A stretch of DNA of 64,000 bases from Saccharopolyspora gloriosae (GTDB taxonomy: Bacteria; Actinomycetota; Actinomycetes; Mycobacteriales; Pseudonocardiaceae): positions 3,225,501 through 3,289,500 of the forward strand of contig NZ_JACHIV010000001.1 in the NCBI RefSeq assembly GCF_014203325.1, written 5' to 3'. A model generated the notes under the pieces. It had not been told where the DNA came from. It saw only the letters and a list, made by a program, of their open reading frames with translations, and made no database searches. Both the position numbers and the translations under genes were made by a program. Position 1 is the first letter of the stretch, and every line of letters begins with the position of its first letter. Below, one piece after another: positions 27,776 through 36,114 of the stretch.

Positions 27776-28910
27776 ACTTCACTCCCACCACTCGCGTTGG
27801 TCATGCGCCTCATGCACCACTCAGGTCCGCGCGAATCCGCCCCGAGATCAACTCGTAGGTCGTGCGGGGTCGCCAATCGAATAAGGCGACACCTGCGCAC
27901 CGGTGTGGGCGGCCGAAGAACTCAGGCCGCGCACCTGCACCAGCGCTCGCACTCAGTCAGCCCCATTGCCGACCGGGTTCGACGCGAATTCGTGCGTCGA
28001 GTAACCAAACTATGCGAATGAGTTGTCGAAGCAAGCGTACAAGAGTGTGACACTGATCACAGCAATGGGATATATGCGTGATTCGGATCGTCACCCTGGG
28101 TGAAAAAATGCGCTGCTACCAGCGTTTTCTCCGACCATTTTTCGGACGTGTCACGATCGCATAAGTGCACCGCAGCGACGATGTGTGTATGATCGCGTAC
28201 GCAGCACTTACCATGACAACATTGAATAGCGCAACCGCGAATGCCTACAAAACCGATCACGGGAGGCTCGCGGGGTGATACCGATTTCCCTTTTTCGCTC
28301 GGGACATCGACCCGGGGGCTCAGGATGTTACGATGCCCGCCCCCGCTGCGCCAGACTTGGGCGGAAATTACTGGGGAGATCCTTAGTGGATCGCCGCCCC
28401 ACCAGGCTCGACCGGGCCTTCCGGACCGCGCGGAAGGCCTGCTCCGAGCCGCGGCCCACCTCCTCGGCCACGCGCTCCGACCTGCGCCGGACGCCGCGAA
28501 CCGCATCAGCCCGACCGTTTTTTCTCGCATTCGCACAACGCGCGAACGTTGGAATTCATTCCGCCATTTCATGAACCGCGATTCATCGGAGGACGGCGCT
28601 CGTCCGCATCCGGTGAACGGCGCGGAACCCGTCGCCCACCGGCCGCCGCGACGCCGATCTCCGCGGCGATCACCGCTGCGGAGACAAGTGTCACCGCGCC
28701 ACGAGAAACCGCAGCGCACGAACCCAGGGTCGACCTCCGACTCCCCCGGGTGACCGCCCAGTACGCCGTCGGCGCGGGCGCGGTCGCATCCGGGTGAGCA
28801 TCGCCACCGCGGGGCGCGGGCCGGGCCGACGCGAATTCATCGACGGACGAGGGGCGGCGCTCCGTTCGCCCCGAGCGGCCCCCTCCTCGCCCGGGAGCGG
28901 CGAGCGCGCT
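27776..28910. other. 1.1-kb AT-richer intergenic region upstream of the betaine genes
   Basis: This is the longest gene-free stretch in the window. Bases ~28000-28400 are clearly more AT-rich than their surroundings, and no frame shows actinomycete codon bias. It contains a consensus CRP-type palindrome (28046-28061), a CACCC-T-GGGTG palindrome near 28092 and a small CGCTG-CTAC-CAGCG hairpin near 28110. I read it as the regulatory region of the salt-stress gene, possibly with an unannotated small RNA. No RNA boundary can be fixed. Confidence 0.4.
28046..28061. promoter_or_regulatory. CRP/GlxR-type operator
   Basis: TGTGACACTGATCACA is an exact TGTGA-N6-TCACA match to the CRP-family consensus used by mycobacterial Crp and corynebacterial GlxR. 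It lies 271 bp upstream of the betaine methyltransferase start codon, in the AT-rich region. Confidence 0.55.
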
Positions 28911-29549
28911 TCAGTACTTGCGCCAGCGCGCGTCCAGCTTCAGCGCGGCGTCGAGGACCCGCTCCGGCACCTTCGTACCCGCTTGGCTCTTCGCGATGCG
29001 GCCGGCGCTGGGCACCGACTCCCGATCCGGCCAGCCCGCCGGGTCCCACAGCGACGACCGCAGGAACGCCTTCGCGCAGTGCAGGAACAGCTCGTCGATC
29101 CGAACCGAGATGGCCAGGTCGGGCCGCTTGCCCTCGACCTCGAGGCGTTCGAAGTACGGCGCTTCCCGCACGATCGTCGCCGTGCCGTTCACCCGCAGCG
29201 TGTCGTTGACGCCGGGGACCATGAACAGCATCCCCACCTGCGGGTGCCGGAGGATGTTGCGCAGGCTGTCGAGCCGCCGGTTGCCCGGACGGTCGGCGAA
29301 CACGAGCGTCCGGCCCTCGTCCTCCACCAGCACGGCGCCCGCCGGGTCGCCGCGGGGCGAGACGTCCAGGGACCCGTCGGAGGACGTCGTCGCCAGCAGG
29401 AAGAAGGGCGAGGCCGCCAGGAACAGGCGGGACTGCTCGTCCACCCGGTCGATCGACTTCTCCGCGATCACGGGATGCGGTTGCGCCACCAGTTCCCGCA
29501 GCTCGGCATCCGAGCTCACCGCGGCGATCCCACTCGTCTCGTTCTGCAC
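28911..29549 (-). CDS. PPOX-type FMN flavoprotein (MSMEG_1061-like)
   Basis: A 212-aa split-barrel protein of the pyridoxamine 5'-phosphate oxidase superfamily: FFLLATTSSDGSLDVSPRGD, DRPGNRRLDSLRNIL and VGMLFMVPGVNDTLRVNG. The FMN phosphate contacts and the NRxxDS motif fit. The C-terminal block (ISVRIDELFLHCAKAFLRS) matches the MSMEG_1061 subgroup of unknown substrate. GTG start with a GGGGG ribosome site. An iron-regulator-like box lies 38-56 bp upstream of the start, so expression probably rises in iron limitation. Reductive or haem-related chemistry is possible but not shown. Confidence 0.75.
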   Translation of the reverse strand: MQNETSGIAAVSSDAELRELVAQPHPVIAEKSIDRVDEQSRLFLAASPFFLLATTSSDGSLDVSPRGDPAGAVLVEDEGRTLVFADRPGNRRLDSLRNILRHPQVGMLFMVPGVNDTLRVNGTATIVREAPYFERLEVEGKRPDLAISVRIDELFLHCAKAFLRSSLWDPAGWPDRESVPSAGRIAKSQAGTKVPERVLDAALKLDARWRKY

Positions 29550-29586
29550 GCGCCCCCACCGTCCTGTTCCGAACCACCCGATCAGT

Positions 29587-29605
29587 TTTGCTTAGGCTAG
29601 CCTAA
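29587..29605. promoter_or_regulatory. DtxR/IdeR-type iron box
   Basis: TTTGCTTAGGCTAGCCTAA matches the 19-bp DtxR/IdeR consensus (TTAGGTTAGGCTAACCTAA) at 16 of 19 positions by hand count, with a perfect TTAGGC-TA-GCCTAA core. It is enclosed by an 11-bp inverted repeat, CCACCCGATCA (29574-29584) and TGATCGGGTGG (29608-29618). It is placed to control the flavoprotein gene at 28911-29549. Confidence 0.65.
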
Positions 29606-29666
29606 CTTGATCGGGTGGTCGACTTCCCCTCCTCGCCGGAGGCGGCACCCGCGGAGGAGGCGAAAG

Positions 29667-29703
29667 CGGACCGGCCGCCCGAGGAGATCGGGCGGCCGGT
29701 CCG
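29667..29703 (-). terminator. Terminator of the acyl-CoA synthetase gene
   Basis: A perfect 15-bp stem (29667-29681 with 29689-29703) and 7-nt loop, 34 bp after the synthetase stop. Confidence 0.7.
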
Positions 29704-29737
29704 TTCGAACGACGTCGAGAAACGCGCGGAAACGCGG

Positions 29738-31462
29738 TCAGGATTTGAGCTCGGGGAAGTCCTCCTCCCGGTACTCCCCCGCCGGAGAAGGATCCTCGTG
29801 GATCTCCACTTCGCGAGTGCGCAACTGCACCCGCCGGATCTTCCCGGAGATCGTCTTGGGCAGGTCGGTGAATTCGAGGCGGCGGATCCGCTTGTACGGC
29901 GCCAAGTGCTCCCGCGCGAACCGCAGGATCGCCAGCGCCGTGCCGTCGGACGGTTCCCACCCCTGCGCGAGCACCACGTAGGCCTTCGGCACCGCGAGCC
30001 TGATCGGGTCCGGCGAGGGGACCACCGCGGCCTCCGCGACCGCCTCGTGCTCCAGCAGCACGCTCTCCAGCTCGAACGGCGATATCCGGTAGTCCGAGGC
30101 CTTGAACACGTCGTCGGTGCGGCCGACGTAGGTGATGTAGCCGTCCTCGTCCACCGAGCCCACGTCGCCGGTGTGGTAGTAGCCGCCGCGCAGCACCTCG
30201 GCGTTGCGCTCGGCGTCGTCGGCGTAACCGGTCATCAGCCCGACCGGGCGCGGGTCGACGCGCAGGCAGATCTCGCCTTCGGCGGCCTCCTGCCCGCTGG
30301 CGGGATCGACCAGCGCGACCTCGAACCCGGGCAGCGCCCGGCCCATCGAACCCGGCTTGAGCTCCTGGCCGGGGGTGTTCGCCACCTGGACGCTGGTCTC
30401 GGTCTGGCCGAAGCCGTCCCGGATGGTCACTCCCCACGCCCGGCGCACCTGCTCGACGATCTCCGGGTTCAGCGGTTCGCCCGCGCCCACGACCTTGTTC
30501 GGCGGCGTCGCCAGCCCGGTGAGATCGGCCTGGATGAGCATCCGCCACACCGTCGGCGGCGCGCAGAAGCTCGTCACCTCGCAGCGCTGCATCTCGCGCA
30601 GCAGCGCGAGCGCGTCGAAGCGCTCGTAGTTGTAGAGGAACACCGTCGCCTCGGCGTTCCACGGCGCGAACACGTTGCTCCACGCGTGCTTCGCCCACCC
30701 CGGCGAGGAGATGTTCAGGTGCACGTCGCCCGGTTCCAGCCCGATCCAGTACATCGTGGACAGGTGCCCGATCGGATAGGACACGTGGGTGTGCTCGACC
30801 AGCTTGGGCTTCGCGGTGGTGCCCGAGGTGAAGTACAGCAGCAGCGGGTCCTCGGCCCGGGTCGCGCCGTCCGGCTCGAACGCCGTCGCCGCACCCGCGC
30901 TGTCCGAATAGGACTCCCAGCCGTCCGCGCCGCCCACGGCGATCCGGGTGTAGCCGCCCGGCACGTCCGCGAACTTGGCGGTGTGCGCCGAGGACGTCAC
31001 CACGTGGCGGGCGGCGCCGCGATCCACCCGGTCCCGGAGGTCGTCGGGGCCGAGCAGCGGTGTCGCGGGGATGATGACCGCACCGAGCTTCATCGCCGCG
31101 AGGATCGTCTCCCACAGCTCCACCTGGTTGCCGAGCATCAGGATCAACCGGTCGCCGCGCGACACCCCGAGCCCGCGCAGCCAGTTCGCGACCTGGTTCG
31201 AGCGGCGCGTCAGATCCGAGAACGCCAGCTTCTGCTCGCTGCCGTCGGCTTCGACGATCCACAGCGCGATGCGGTCCTCGCGCTCGGCGATGGTGTCGAA
31301 CCAGTCCAGCGCCCAGTTGAACTCGACCGGGCGGGGCCAGCGGAACTCGGCGCGGGCCGTGGCGTAGTCCTCCCGCGTGTTCAGCAGCAGATCTCGTGCT
31401 GCCAGGAACTCCGCTCCACCCGGTCCTGCGGCGGCTCGGCCGCTCACCGCTTGCTGGGCCAT
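29738..31462 (-). CDS. AMP-forming acyl-CoA synthetase (medium-chain ACSM-like)
   Basis: A 574-aa adenylate-forming enzyme. FNWALDWFD near the N-terminus, the P-loop LLYFTSGTTAKPKLVEHTH, DGFGQTETS (motif A5) and YHTGDVGSVDEDGYITYVGR lead to the C-terminal lid with LPKTISGKIRR, which carries the catalytic Lys. The pattern around FNWALDWFD and the P-loop fits medium-chain acyl/aryl-CoA synthetases rather than acetyl-CoA synthetase. It activates a carboxylic acid to its CoA ester through an acyl-AMP. ATG at 31462 has GAGGAGG 8 nt upstream. Divergent from the GH2 gene; no partner gene identifies the substrate. Confidence 0.85.
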   Translation of the reverse strand: MAQQAVSGRAAAGPGGAEFLAARDLLLNTREDYATARAEFRWPRPVEFNWALDWFDTIAEREDRIALWIVEADGSEQKLAFSDLTRRSNQVANWLRGLGVSRGDRLILMLGNQVELWETILAAMKLGAVIIPATPLLGPDDLRDRVDRGAARHVVTSSAHTAKFADVPGGYTRIAVGGADGWESYSDSAGAATAFEPDGATRAEDPLLLYFTSGTTAKPKLVEHTHVSYPIGHLSTMYWIGLEPGDVHLNISSPGWAKHAWSNVFAPWNAEATVFLYNYERFDALALLREMQRCEVTSFCAPPTVWRMLIQADLTGLATPPNKVVGAGEPLNPEIVEQVRRAWGVTIRDGFGQTETSVQVANTPGQELKPGSMGRALPGFEVALVDPASGQEAAEGEICLRVDPRPVGLMTGYADDAERNAEVLRGGYYHTGDVGSVDEDGYITYVGRTDDVFKASDYRISPFELESVLLEHEAVAEAAVVPSPDPIRLAVPKAYVVLAQGWEPSDGTALAILRFAREHLAPYKRIRRLEFTDLPKTISGKIRRVQLRTREVEIHEDPSPAGEYREEDFPELKS

Positions 31463-31787
31463 GTCCGCGTCCTCCTCGACTCCGGCGGCGGGGTTCGCAT
31501 CGCTTCGGGCGGCCCGGGACGGGCCGCACGTGATGCGCCGGACCAACCTAACCGGCACACCCGATCAGATCCATGGCGTTGCTCCGATGCGCGGGCATTC
31601 GGGTGGTGCCGTTGACTTCGCGTGTGGTTGTGGTCACTGTTGTTGCTTGTTGTGGTTTCGCATTCGTCCTGATTTCCCGGCTCGACGCCGAGAACTCCCG
31701 ACTTTCAGCACTGGGGCTGGACCTGACCTGCTGGAAGCGGCTCGGCGCCCGCCCAGTCCCGCTGATTCGAATCCACCAGGAGGCCAC
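31463..31787. promoter_or_regulatory. Divergent intergenic region before the GH2 gene
   Basis: A 325-bp gap between the synthetase and GH2 genes. TGTGGTTGTGGTCACT at 31623-31638 is a CRP-like palindrome with two mismatches to TGTGA-N6-TCACA. A TTGACT hexamer lies just upstream of it. Otherwise no gene is seen. Confidence 0.3.
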
Positions 31788-33614
31788 GTGCACCGTCGCG
31801 CGTCGACCCGCCGCCCACTACTCCGATTCCGCGTCGGTGCTCTGATCGGCGCCACTTCGCTCGCTACCGTGATCGGCATGCCCGCTCAGGCGTCCCCGTC
31901 CGCATGGGAACCGCAGGATCCACCGCTGGCGACCCGGTGGACCGACCAGGTCGGACCGGACAACGCGTTGCCCGAATACCCCCGTCCGCAGCTCACGCGC
32001 GAACGCTGGCAGAACCTCAACGGCCTATGGGACTTCGCCGGTGCCGACGCTCCCCCGTCGGAGACCTCCGAGCAGATCCTGGTGCCCTACCCGCCGGAGT
32101 CCGGCCTGTCCGGCATCCAGCGCCACGACGACCACCTGCGCTACGAGCGCACCTTCGAGGTGCCCGCCGACTGGGCCGGGCAGCGGCTGCTGCTGCACTT
32201 CGGCGCGGTCGACCAGAAGGCGGTGGTCAGCGTCAACGGCCAGGAGGTCGCCACCCACGAAGGCGGGTTCACCGCGTTCAGCGCGGACGTCACCGACGCC
32301 CTCACCGGTAGCGGCCCGCAGCAGCTGACCGTCGAGGTCGAGGACCGCAACGACGCGAACCCCTACCCGGTCGGCAAGCAGCGCAACGAGCCTGGCGGCA
32401 TCTTCTACACCGGCGCCTCCGGCATCTGGCAGACCGTCTGGATGGAACCGGTTCCGGACGCGCACATCACCCACCTGCGCTCCACCCCGGACCTCGGATC
32501 CGGCAGCCTCACCGTGAACGCCGCCTCCTCGCAGGGCGGGCAGATCGAGGCCGTGCTCAGCGAACCGGGCGGCGGCGAGGTCGCGCGCACGACCGGGCCC
32601 GCCGGTGAGGACGTGCGCCTGGACGTGCCGGACCCGCACCTGTGGTCGCCGGACGACCCGTACCTCTACGACCTCGCGGTGCGCCTGCTCGACGCGAACG
32701 GGCAGCCGGTCGACGAGGTCGGCAGCTACGCGGGGATGCGCTCCATCGGGCTCGTCGACGACGAGCAGGGCCGGCCGCGGCTGGCGCTCAACGGCGAGAT
32801 CCTCTTCCAGCACGGCCCGCTGGACCAGGGCTACTGGCCGGACGGCATCTTCACCGCGCCCACCGACGAGGCGCTGCGGTTCGACCTGGAGCAGACCAAG
32901 GAACTCGGCTTCAACATGGTCCGCAAGCACATCAAGGTGGAACCGGCGCGCTGGTACCACCACGCGGACCGGCTCGGTCTGCTGGTGTGGCAGGACGTGC
33001 CCGCGCTCGTCAACGGCCAGACGCCCGGTGACGAGGCGAAGGCGAACTTCGAGGCGGAGACCGCCGAGATGATCGACCAACTCGGCAGCTCGCCGTCGAT
33101 CGTGACGTGGGTGCCGTTCAACGAGGGCTGGGGCGAGTTCGACACCGCTCGCGTCGCCGAACAGGTCCAGGCCCAGGACCCGTCCCGGTTGGTCAACCCG
33201 GCCAGCGGCGTGAACTGCTGCGACTCGTTGCCGGACACCGGAGCCGGGCACATCTACGACGACCACACCTACGTCGGTCCGGGCGCCCCGGACGTCACCG
33301 GCGACCGCGCCTCGGTGGACGGCGAGTACGGCGGGCTGGGCCTCATCGAGGACGGGCACCTGTGGCCCGGTGAGCCCTCGTCGTACGAGATCGTCGAGAC
33401 CCGCGAGGACCTGACCCGCCGCTACCAGGAGGTGCACGACGACCTGGTGCGCATCATCGGCGAGAAGGGGATCTCCGCCTCGGTCTACACGCAGACGACC
33501 GACGTGGAGAACGAGGTGAACGGCTTCTTCACCTACGATCGCGAGATCCTCAAACCGGACCTGGACGCGGTCCGCGCCGCGAACCGGGCCGTGATCGACG
33601 CGGGCACCCCGTAA
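31788..33614 (+). CDS. Secreted glycoside hydrolase family 2 protein
   Basis: A 608-aa exported GH2 enzyme. Residues 1-35 are a signal sequence (TRRPLLRF then a hydrophobic stretch, cleavage near AQA) that could use the Tat route. A sugar-binding jelly roll (about 60-220), an immunoglobulin-like domain and a TIM barrel follow. The acid/base Glu is in VPFNEGWGE (about 446) and the nucleophile Glu in SVDGEYGG (about 513). GH2 includes beta-galactosidases, mannosidases and glucuronidases; the specificity is open. GTG at 31788 has AGGAGG 4 nt upstream. A terminator follows, then a secreted aldose epimerase gene. Confidence 0.85.
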   Translation: MHRRASTRRPLLRFRVGALIGATSLATVIGMPAQASPSAWEPQDPPLATRWTDQVGPDNALPEYPRPQLTRERWQNLNGLWDFAGADAPPSETSEQILVPYPPESGLSGIQRHDDHLRYERTFEVPADWAGQRLLLHFGAVDQKAVVSVNGQEVATHEGGFTAFSADVTDALTGSGPQQLTVEVEDRNDANPYPVGKQRNEPGGIFYTGASGIWQTVWMEPVPDAHITHLRSTPDLGSGSLTVNAASSQGGQIEAVLSEPGGGEVARTTGPAGEDVRLDVPDPHLWSPDDPYLYDLAVRLLDANGQPVDEVGSYAGMRSIGLVDDEQGRPRLALNGEILFQHGPLDQGYWPDGIFTAPTDEALRFDLEQTKELGFNMVRKHIKVEPARWYHHADRLGLLVWQDVPALVNGQTPGDEAKANFEAETAEMIDQLGSSPSIVTWVPFNEGWGEFDTARVAEQVQAQDPSRLVNPASGVNCCDSLPDTGAGHIYDDHTYVGPGAPDVTGDRASVDGEYGGLGLIEDGHLWPGEPSSYEIVETREDLTRRYQEVHDDLVRIIGEKGISASVYTQTTDVENEVNGFFTYDREILKPDLDAVRAANRAVIDAGTP

Positions 33615-33622
33615 TCGCAGCC

Positions 33623-33652
33623 GCCCCCGGCCGGTGCGCACCGGTCGGGGGC
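33623..33652 (+). terminator. Terminator of the GH2 gene
   Basis: A 30-bp near-palindrome (33623-33637 with 33638-33652, one GU pair) beginning 9 bp after the stop. Confidence 0.6.
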
Positions 33653-33692
33653 CTCCGTCCCAACAGGACTTCCCGCAACGAGGAGGACAACG

Positions 33693-34745
33693 ATGTCCGG
33701 TGAGCACGTCTCGTCCCGCAAGTGGAGCAGGCGAACGCTGGGTGGTGCGGCACTGGCCGCGGCGGGAACGGCGGGGCTCACCGCCGCCGGCATGTCCGCG
33801 ACCGGGCAGCGGCGGGCGCACGCGGAGCCCGCCGGTGCTTCGCTGCACGGGCGGCTCTACGAGCTGCGCTCCGGCCGCCACAGCGCCGTGGTGGCCGGAG
33901 TCGCGGCGACCTTGCTGTCCTGGCGGGTCGACGGCACCGAGATGCTGCTGACGCACGCGGCCGACGAGCTCGGCGAGGGCTGGCAGGGCAAAACCCTGCT
34001 GCCGTGGGCGAATCGCATCGACCAGGGGCGCTACGAGTTCGGCGGCGAGCAGTTGCAGGTGCCGATCAACGAACCGGAGCGGGAGTCGGCGCTGCACGGG
34101 CTGATGGGCTTCACCGAGTGGACTCCGGTCGAGCACCGGCGCGACCGGGTCGTGTTGGAGCACGTGCTGCACCCGCACTACGGCTACCCGTTCCAGCTGG
34201 CGTTCCGCATCGAGTTCGCGTTGGGGGACGACGGGATTCGCAGCACGCTGTCGGCCCGCAACATCGGGAAGGCCGACGCGCCGTTCGCCACCGCCAACCA
34301 CACCTACCTGGCGGCCGGGACGGGCAGCATCGACGACATCGTCTTCGAACTGCCGGCGAGCACCTACTACCTGACCAATGATCGGCTGATCCCCACCGGT
34401 ACCGCCCCGGTGGAGGGCGGCGAGTTCGACTACCGCGCCGCGCGGCCGATCGGCGCGACCGTGATGGACACCGCGTTCACCGACCTGGCCCGCGACGCCG
34501 AGGGCATCGCGACCATCCGATTCGGACGGTCCGACGGGAGCCGGGTGGAGCTGTGGGTGGACCGCACCCACGGATACCTGCAGGTCTACACCGACGACTC
34601 CCCGGAAGCGGACCGGCCGGCCCGCTCCGGCATCACCGTGGAACCGATGACGTGCGCCCCCAACGCTTTCGTCACAGGTGACGGATTGATCGTGCTCCGC
34701 CCCGGCGAGGTCCACGAAGGCTCCTGGGGCTACCGCCTGACCTGA
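33693..34745 (+). CDS. Exported aldose 1-epimerase (Tat signal)
   Basis: A 350-aa protein with a twin-arginine leader (KWSRRTLGGAALAAAGTAG, likely cleaved after AHA, about residue 44) and an aldose-1-epimerase (GalM-like) fold. Visible parts: LLPWANRIDQGRYEFGG, the catalytic-His region ALHGLMGFTEW, FATANHTYLAAG with the second His, and SGITVEPMTCAPNAF with the catalytic Glu. It interconverts alpha and beta anomers of free sugars. An exported, Tat-dependent mutarotase is unusual and fits the neighbouring secreted GH2 enzyme, whose released sugar it could process. ATG follows GAGGAGG by 6 nt. Structured repeat copy 2 follows. Confidence 0.82.
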   Translation: MSGEHVSSRKWSRRTLGGAALAAAGTAGLTAAGMSATGQRRAHAEPAGASLHGRLYELRSGRHSAVVAGVAATLLSWRVDGTEMLLTHAADELGEGWQGKTLLPWANRIDQGRYEFGGEQLQVPINEPERESALHGLMGFTEWTPVEHRRDRVVLEHVLHPHYGYPFQLAFRIEFALGDDGIRSTLSARNIGKADAPFATANHTYLAAGTGSIDDIVFELPASTYYLTNDRLIPTGTAPVEGGEFDYRAARPIGATVMDTAFTDLARDAEGIATIRFGRSDGSRVELWVDRTHGYLQVYTDDSPEADRPARSGITVEPMTCAPNAFVTGDGLIVLRPGEVHEGSWGYRLT

Positions 34746-34814
34746 CAAGACCAAGAACCGGGCTGAAATCCCGTCTTCGATCTCGCCTATCCGACGCTAT
34801 TGGACGTTTTCTTG

Positions 34815-34972
34815 TCAGCGGCGAAGCCGCTGAGCAGTGACCAGCTAGAGCAAGCCGACCACCGGCGGGTTCTCAGCGGCTTCCTCGCGAGGACAGCCAT
34901 TTCGCCGTGTATGGCATACATCAGAAATGGATCCCGCAGCGAGGAAGCCGCTGAGGTTCCGCCACCCGACCA
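34815..34972. repeat. Structured intergenic repeat, copy 2
   Basis: 5' hairpin TCAGCGGC-GAA-GCCGCTGA (34815-34833). Main hairpin: outer stem 34872-34888 with 34939-34955 (17 bp), invariant loop GAGGACAG (34889-34896) and ATCCCGCA (34931-34938). Inner stem CCATTTC/GAAATGG (34897-34903, 34924-34930). Apical stem TGTAT-GGC-ATACA (34908-34920), different from the other copies yet still paired. It lies upstream of the epoxide-hydrolase-like gene. Confidence 0.85.
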
Positions 34973-35025
34973 CTACGCAAGCCAAGATCAATCAAAGGCT
35001 CCACGACGGGGGTTAAGGTGCGGGG

Positions 35026-35865
35026 GTGGCTGACTACATCGAGATCCCCACCCCTGCGGGCACCTTCGACGCGTTGAGCGCGGGCGAGGAGGGCGACCGG
35101 CCGGTGCTGCTCCTGCACGGGTTCCCGCAAGCAGCCATAGAGTGGCGGGAGCAGTTGGCGGTGCTCGGCGGCGCCGGATGCCACGCGGTCGCCCCTGATC
35201 AGCGCGGCTACTCCCCCGGCGTGCGCCCCACCGAGGTCGCCGACTACCGGATGGAGGAGTTGGTCGCCGACGTGCTCGCGATCGCGGACCGGCTCGGCTG
35301 GGCGCGGTTCGACCTGGTCGGCCACGACTGGGGTGCCGCCGTCGCCTGGGCGGTCGCCGCGGCCCACCCGGACCGCGTCAAGTCGCTCACCGCGGTCTCC
35401 GTCCCGCACCTGGACGCGTTCGCCCGCGCCCTGCGCGAGGACGAGGACCAGCAGCGGCGCTCCGAGTACATGCAGGTGTTCCGCCGGTCCGGCTCCGACA
35501 AGCTGCTGCTGGAGGACGGGGCGCGGCGGCTGCGGCGGATGTACGAGCACAAGATCCCCGAGCACCACGTCGAGGAGTACGTGCAGCGGTTCAGCGAGCC
35601 GGGCGCGCTGGACGCCGCGCTGAACTGGTACCGCGCGTCGAAGCTCACCGAGGCGATCGGCCCGATCCGGGTCCCGACGCTGTACGTGTGGAGCACCGAC
35701 GACGGCGCCCTCGGCTCGACCGCCGCGCTGGCCACCGGGGACCACGTCACCGCCGACTACCGCTTCGAGATGATCGAGGACGTCTCCCACTGGGTCCCGG
35801 AGCAGGCCGCGGACGACCTCACCCGAGTCCTCCTGGAACACCTCATCGCCCACCAGGACGCCTGA
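35026..35865 (+). CDS. Alpha/beta hydrolase, epoxide hydrolase-like
   Basis: A 279-aa alpha/beta-hydrolase with the oxyanion motif LLHGFPQ, the nucleophile elbow VGHDWGAA (Asp at about 101 instead of Ser), a helical cap, an acidic residue in VWSTDDGAL and a terminal His in EDVSHWVPEQ. An Asp nucleophile with HGFP is typical of epoxide hydrolases and haloalkane dehalogenases; absence of the Trp halide-binding pattern favours the former. GTG start at 35026. The gene is bracketed by structured repeat copies 2 and 3, 53 bp before its start and 27 bp after its stop, which suggests a discrete gene cassette. Confidence 0.8.
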   Translation: MADYIEIPTPAGTFDALSAGEEGDRPVLLLHGFPQAAIEWREQLAVLGGAGCHAVAPDQRGYSPGVRPTEVADYRMEELVADVLAIADRLGWARFDLVGHDWGAAVAWAVAAAHPDRVKSLTAVSVPHLDAFARALREDEDQQRRSEYMQVFRRSGSDKLLLEDGARRLRRMYEHKIPEHHVEEYVQRFSEPGALDAALNWYRASKLTEAIGPIRVPTLYVWSTDDGALGSTAALATGDHVTADYRFEMIEDVSHWVPEQAADDLTRVLLEHLIAHQDA

Positions 35866-35892
35866 GCCCGAACAAGCCCTCGTTGAGCCTCT

Positions 35893-36049
35893 TCAGCGGC
35901 GAAGCCGCTGAGCAGTGACCACCGAAGCAAAAAGACCACCCGCGGGTTCTCAGCGGCTTCCTCGCGAGGACAGCGATTTCGCGTGTGGCGGAGCCACTCG
36001 AAAAATCGATCCCGCAGCGAGGAAGCCGCTGAGGTTCCGCCACCCGACC
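35893..36049. repeat. Structured intergenic repeat, copy 3
   Basis: 5' hairpin TCAGCGGCGAAGCCGCTGA (35893-35911). Main hairpin: outer stem 35949-35965 with 36017-36033 (17 bp, same sequence as copy 2). Invariant loop GAGGACAG (35966-35973) and ATCCCGCA (36009-36016). Inner stem CGATTT/AAATCG (35974-35979, 36003-36008). Apical GTGGC-GGA-GCCAC (35985-35997). It lies between convergent genes. Confidence 0.85.
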
Positions 36050-36084
36050 CCTACGCAGACCAGACCAAGGACAACTCCTGCGGT

Positions 36085-36114
36085 CCGCTGCTCCGGGCGG
36101 CCGGAGAGCAGCGG
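36085..36114. terminator. Hairpin terminator
   Basis: A 9-bp stem CCGCTGCTC (36085-36093) with GAGCAGCGG (36106-36114), immediately after the stop of the minus-strand acetyltransferase gene. Confidence 0.5.

Noticed and set aside
28057-28719. Frame of 220 codons on the minus strand and one of 99 codons on the plus strand in the AT-richer region
   Set aside because: Codon use lacks the third-position GC bias of real genes here, and the translations show no domain. A GGGAGG before the GTG at 28275 is not enough on its own.
31573-31845. A 90-codon frame before the GH2 gene with a hydrophobic start
   Set aside because: It runs into the GH2 signal-peptide region in another frame, has poor codon bias and lacks a ribosome site.
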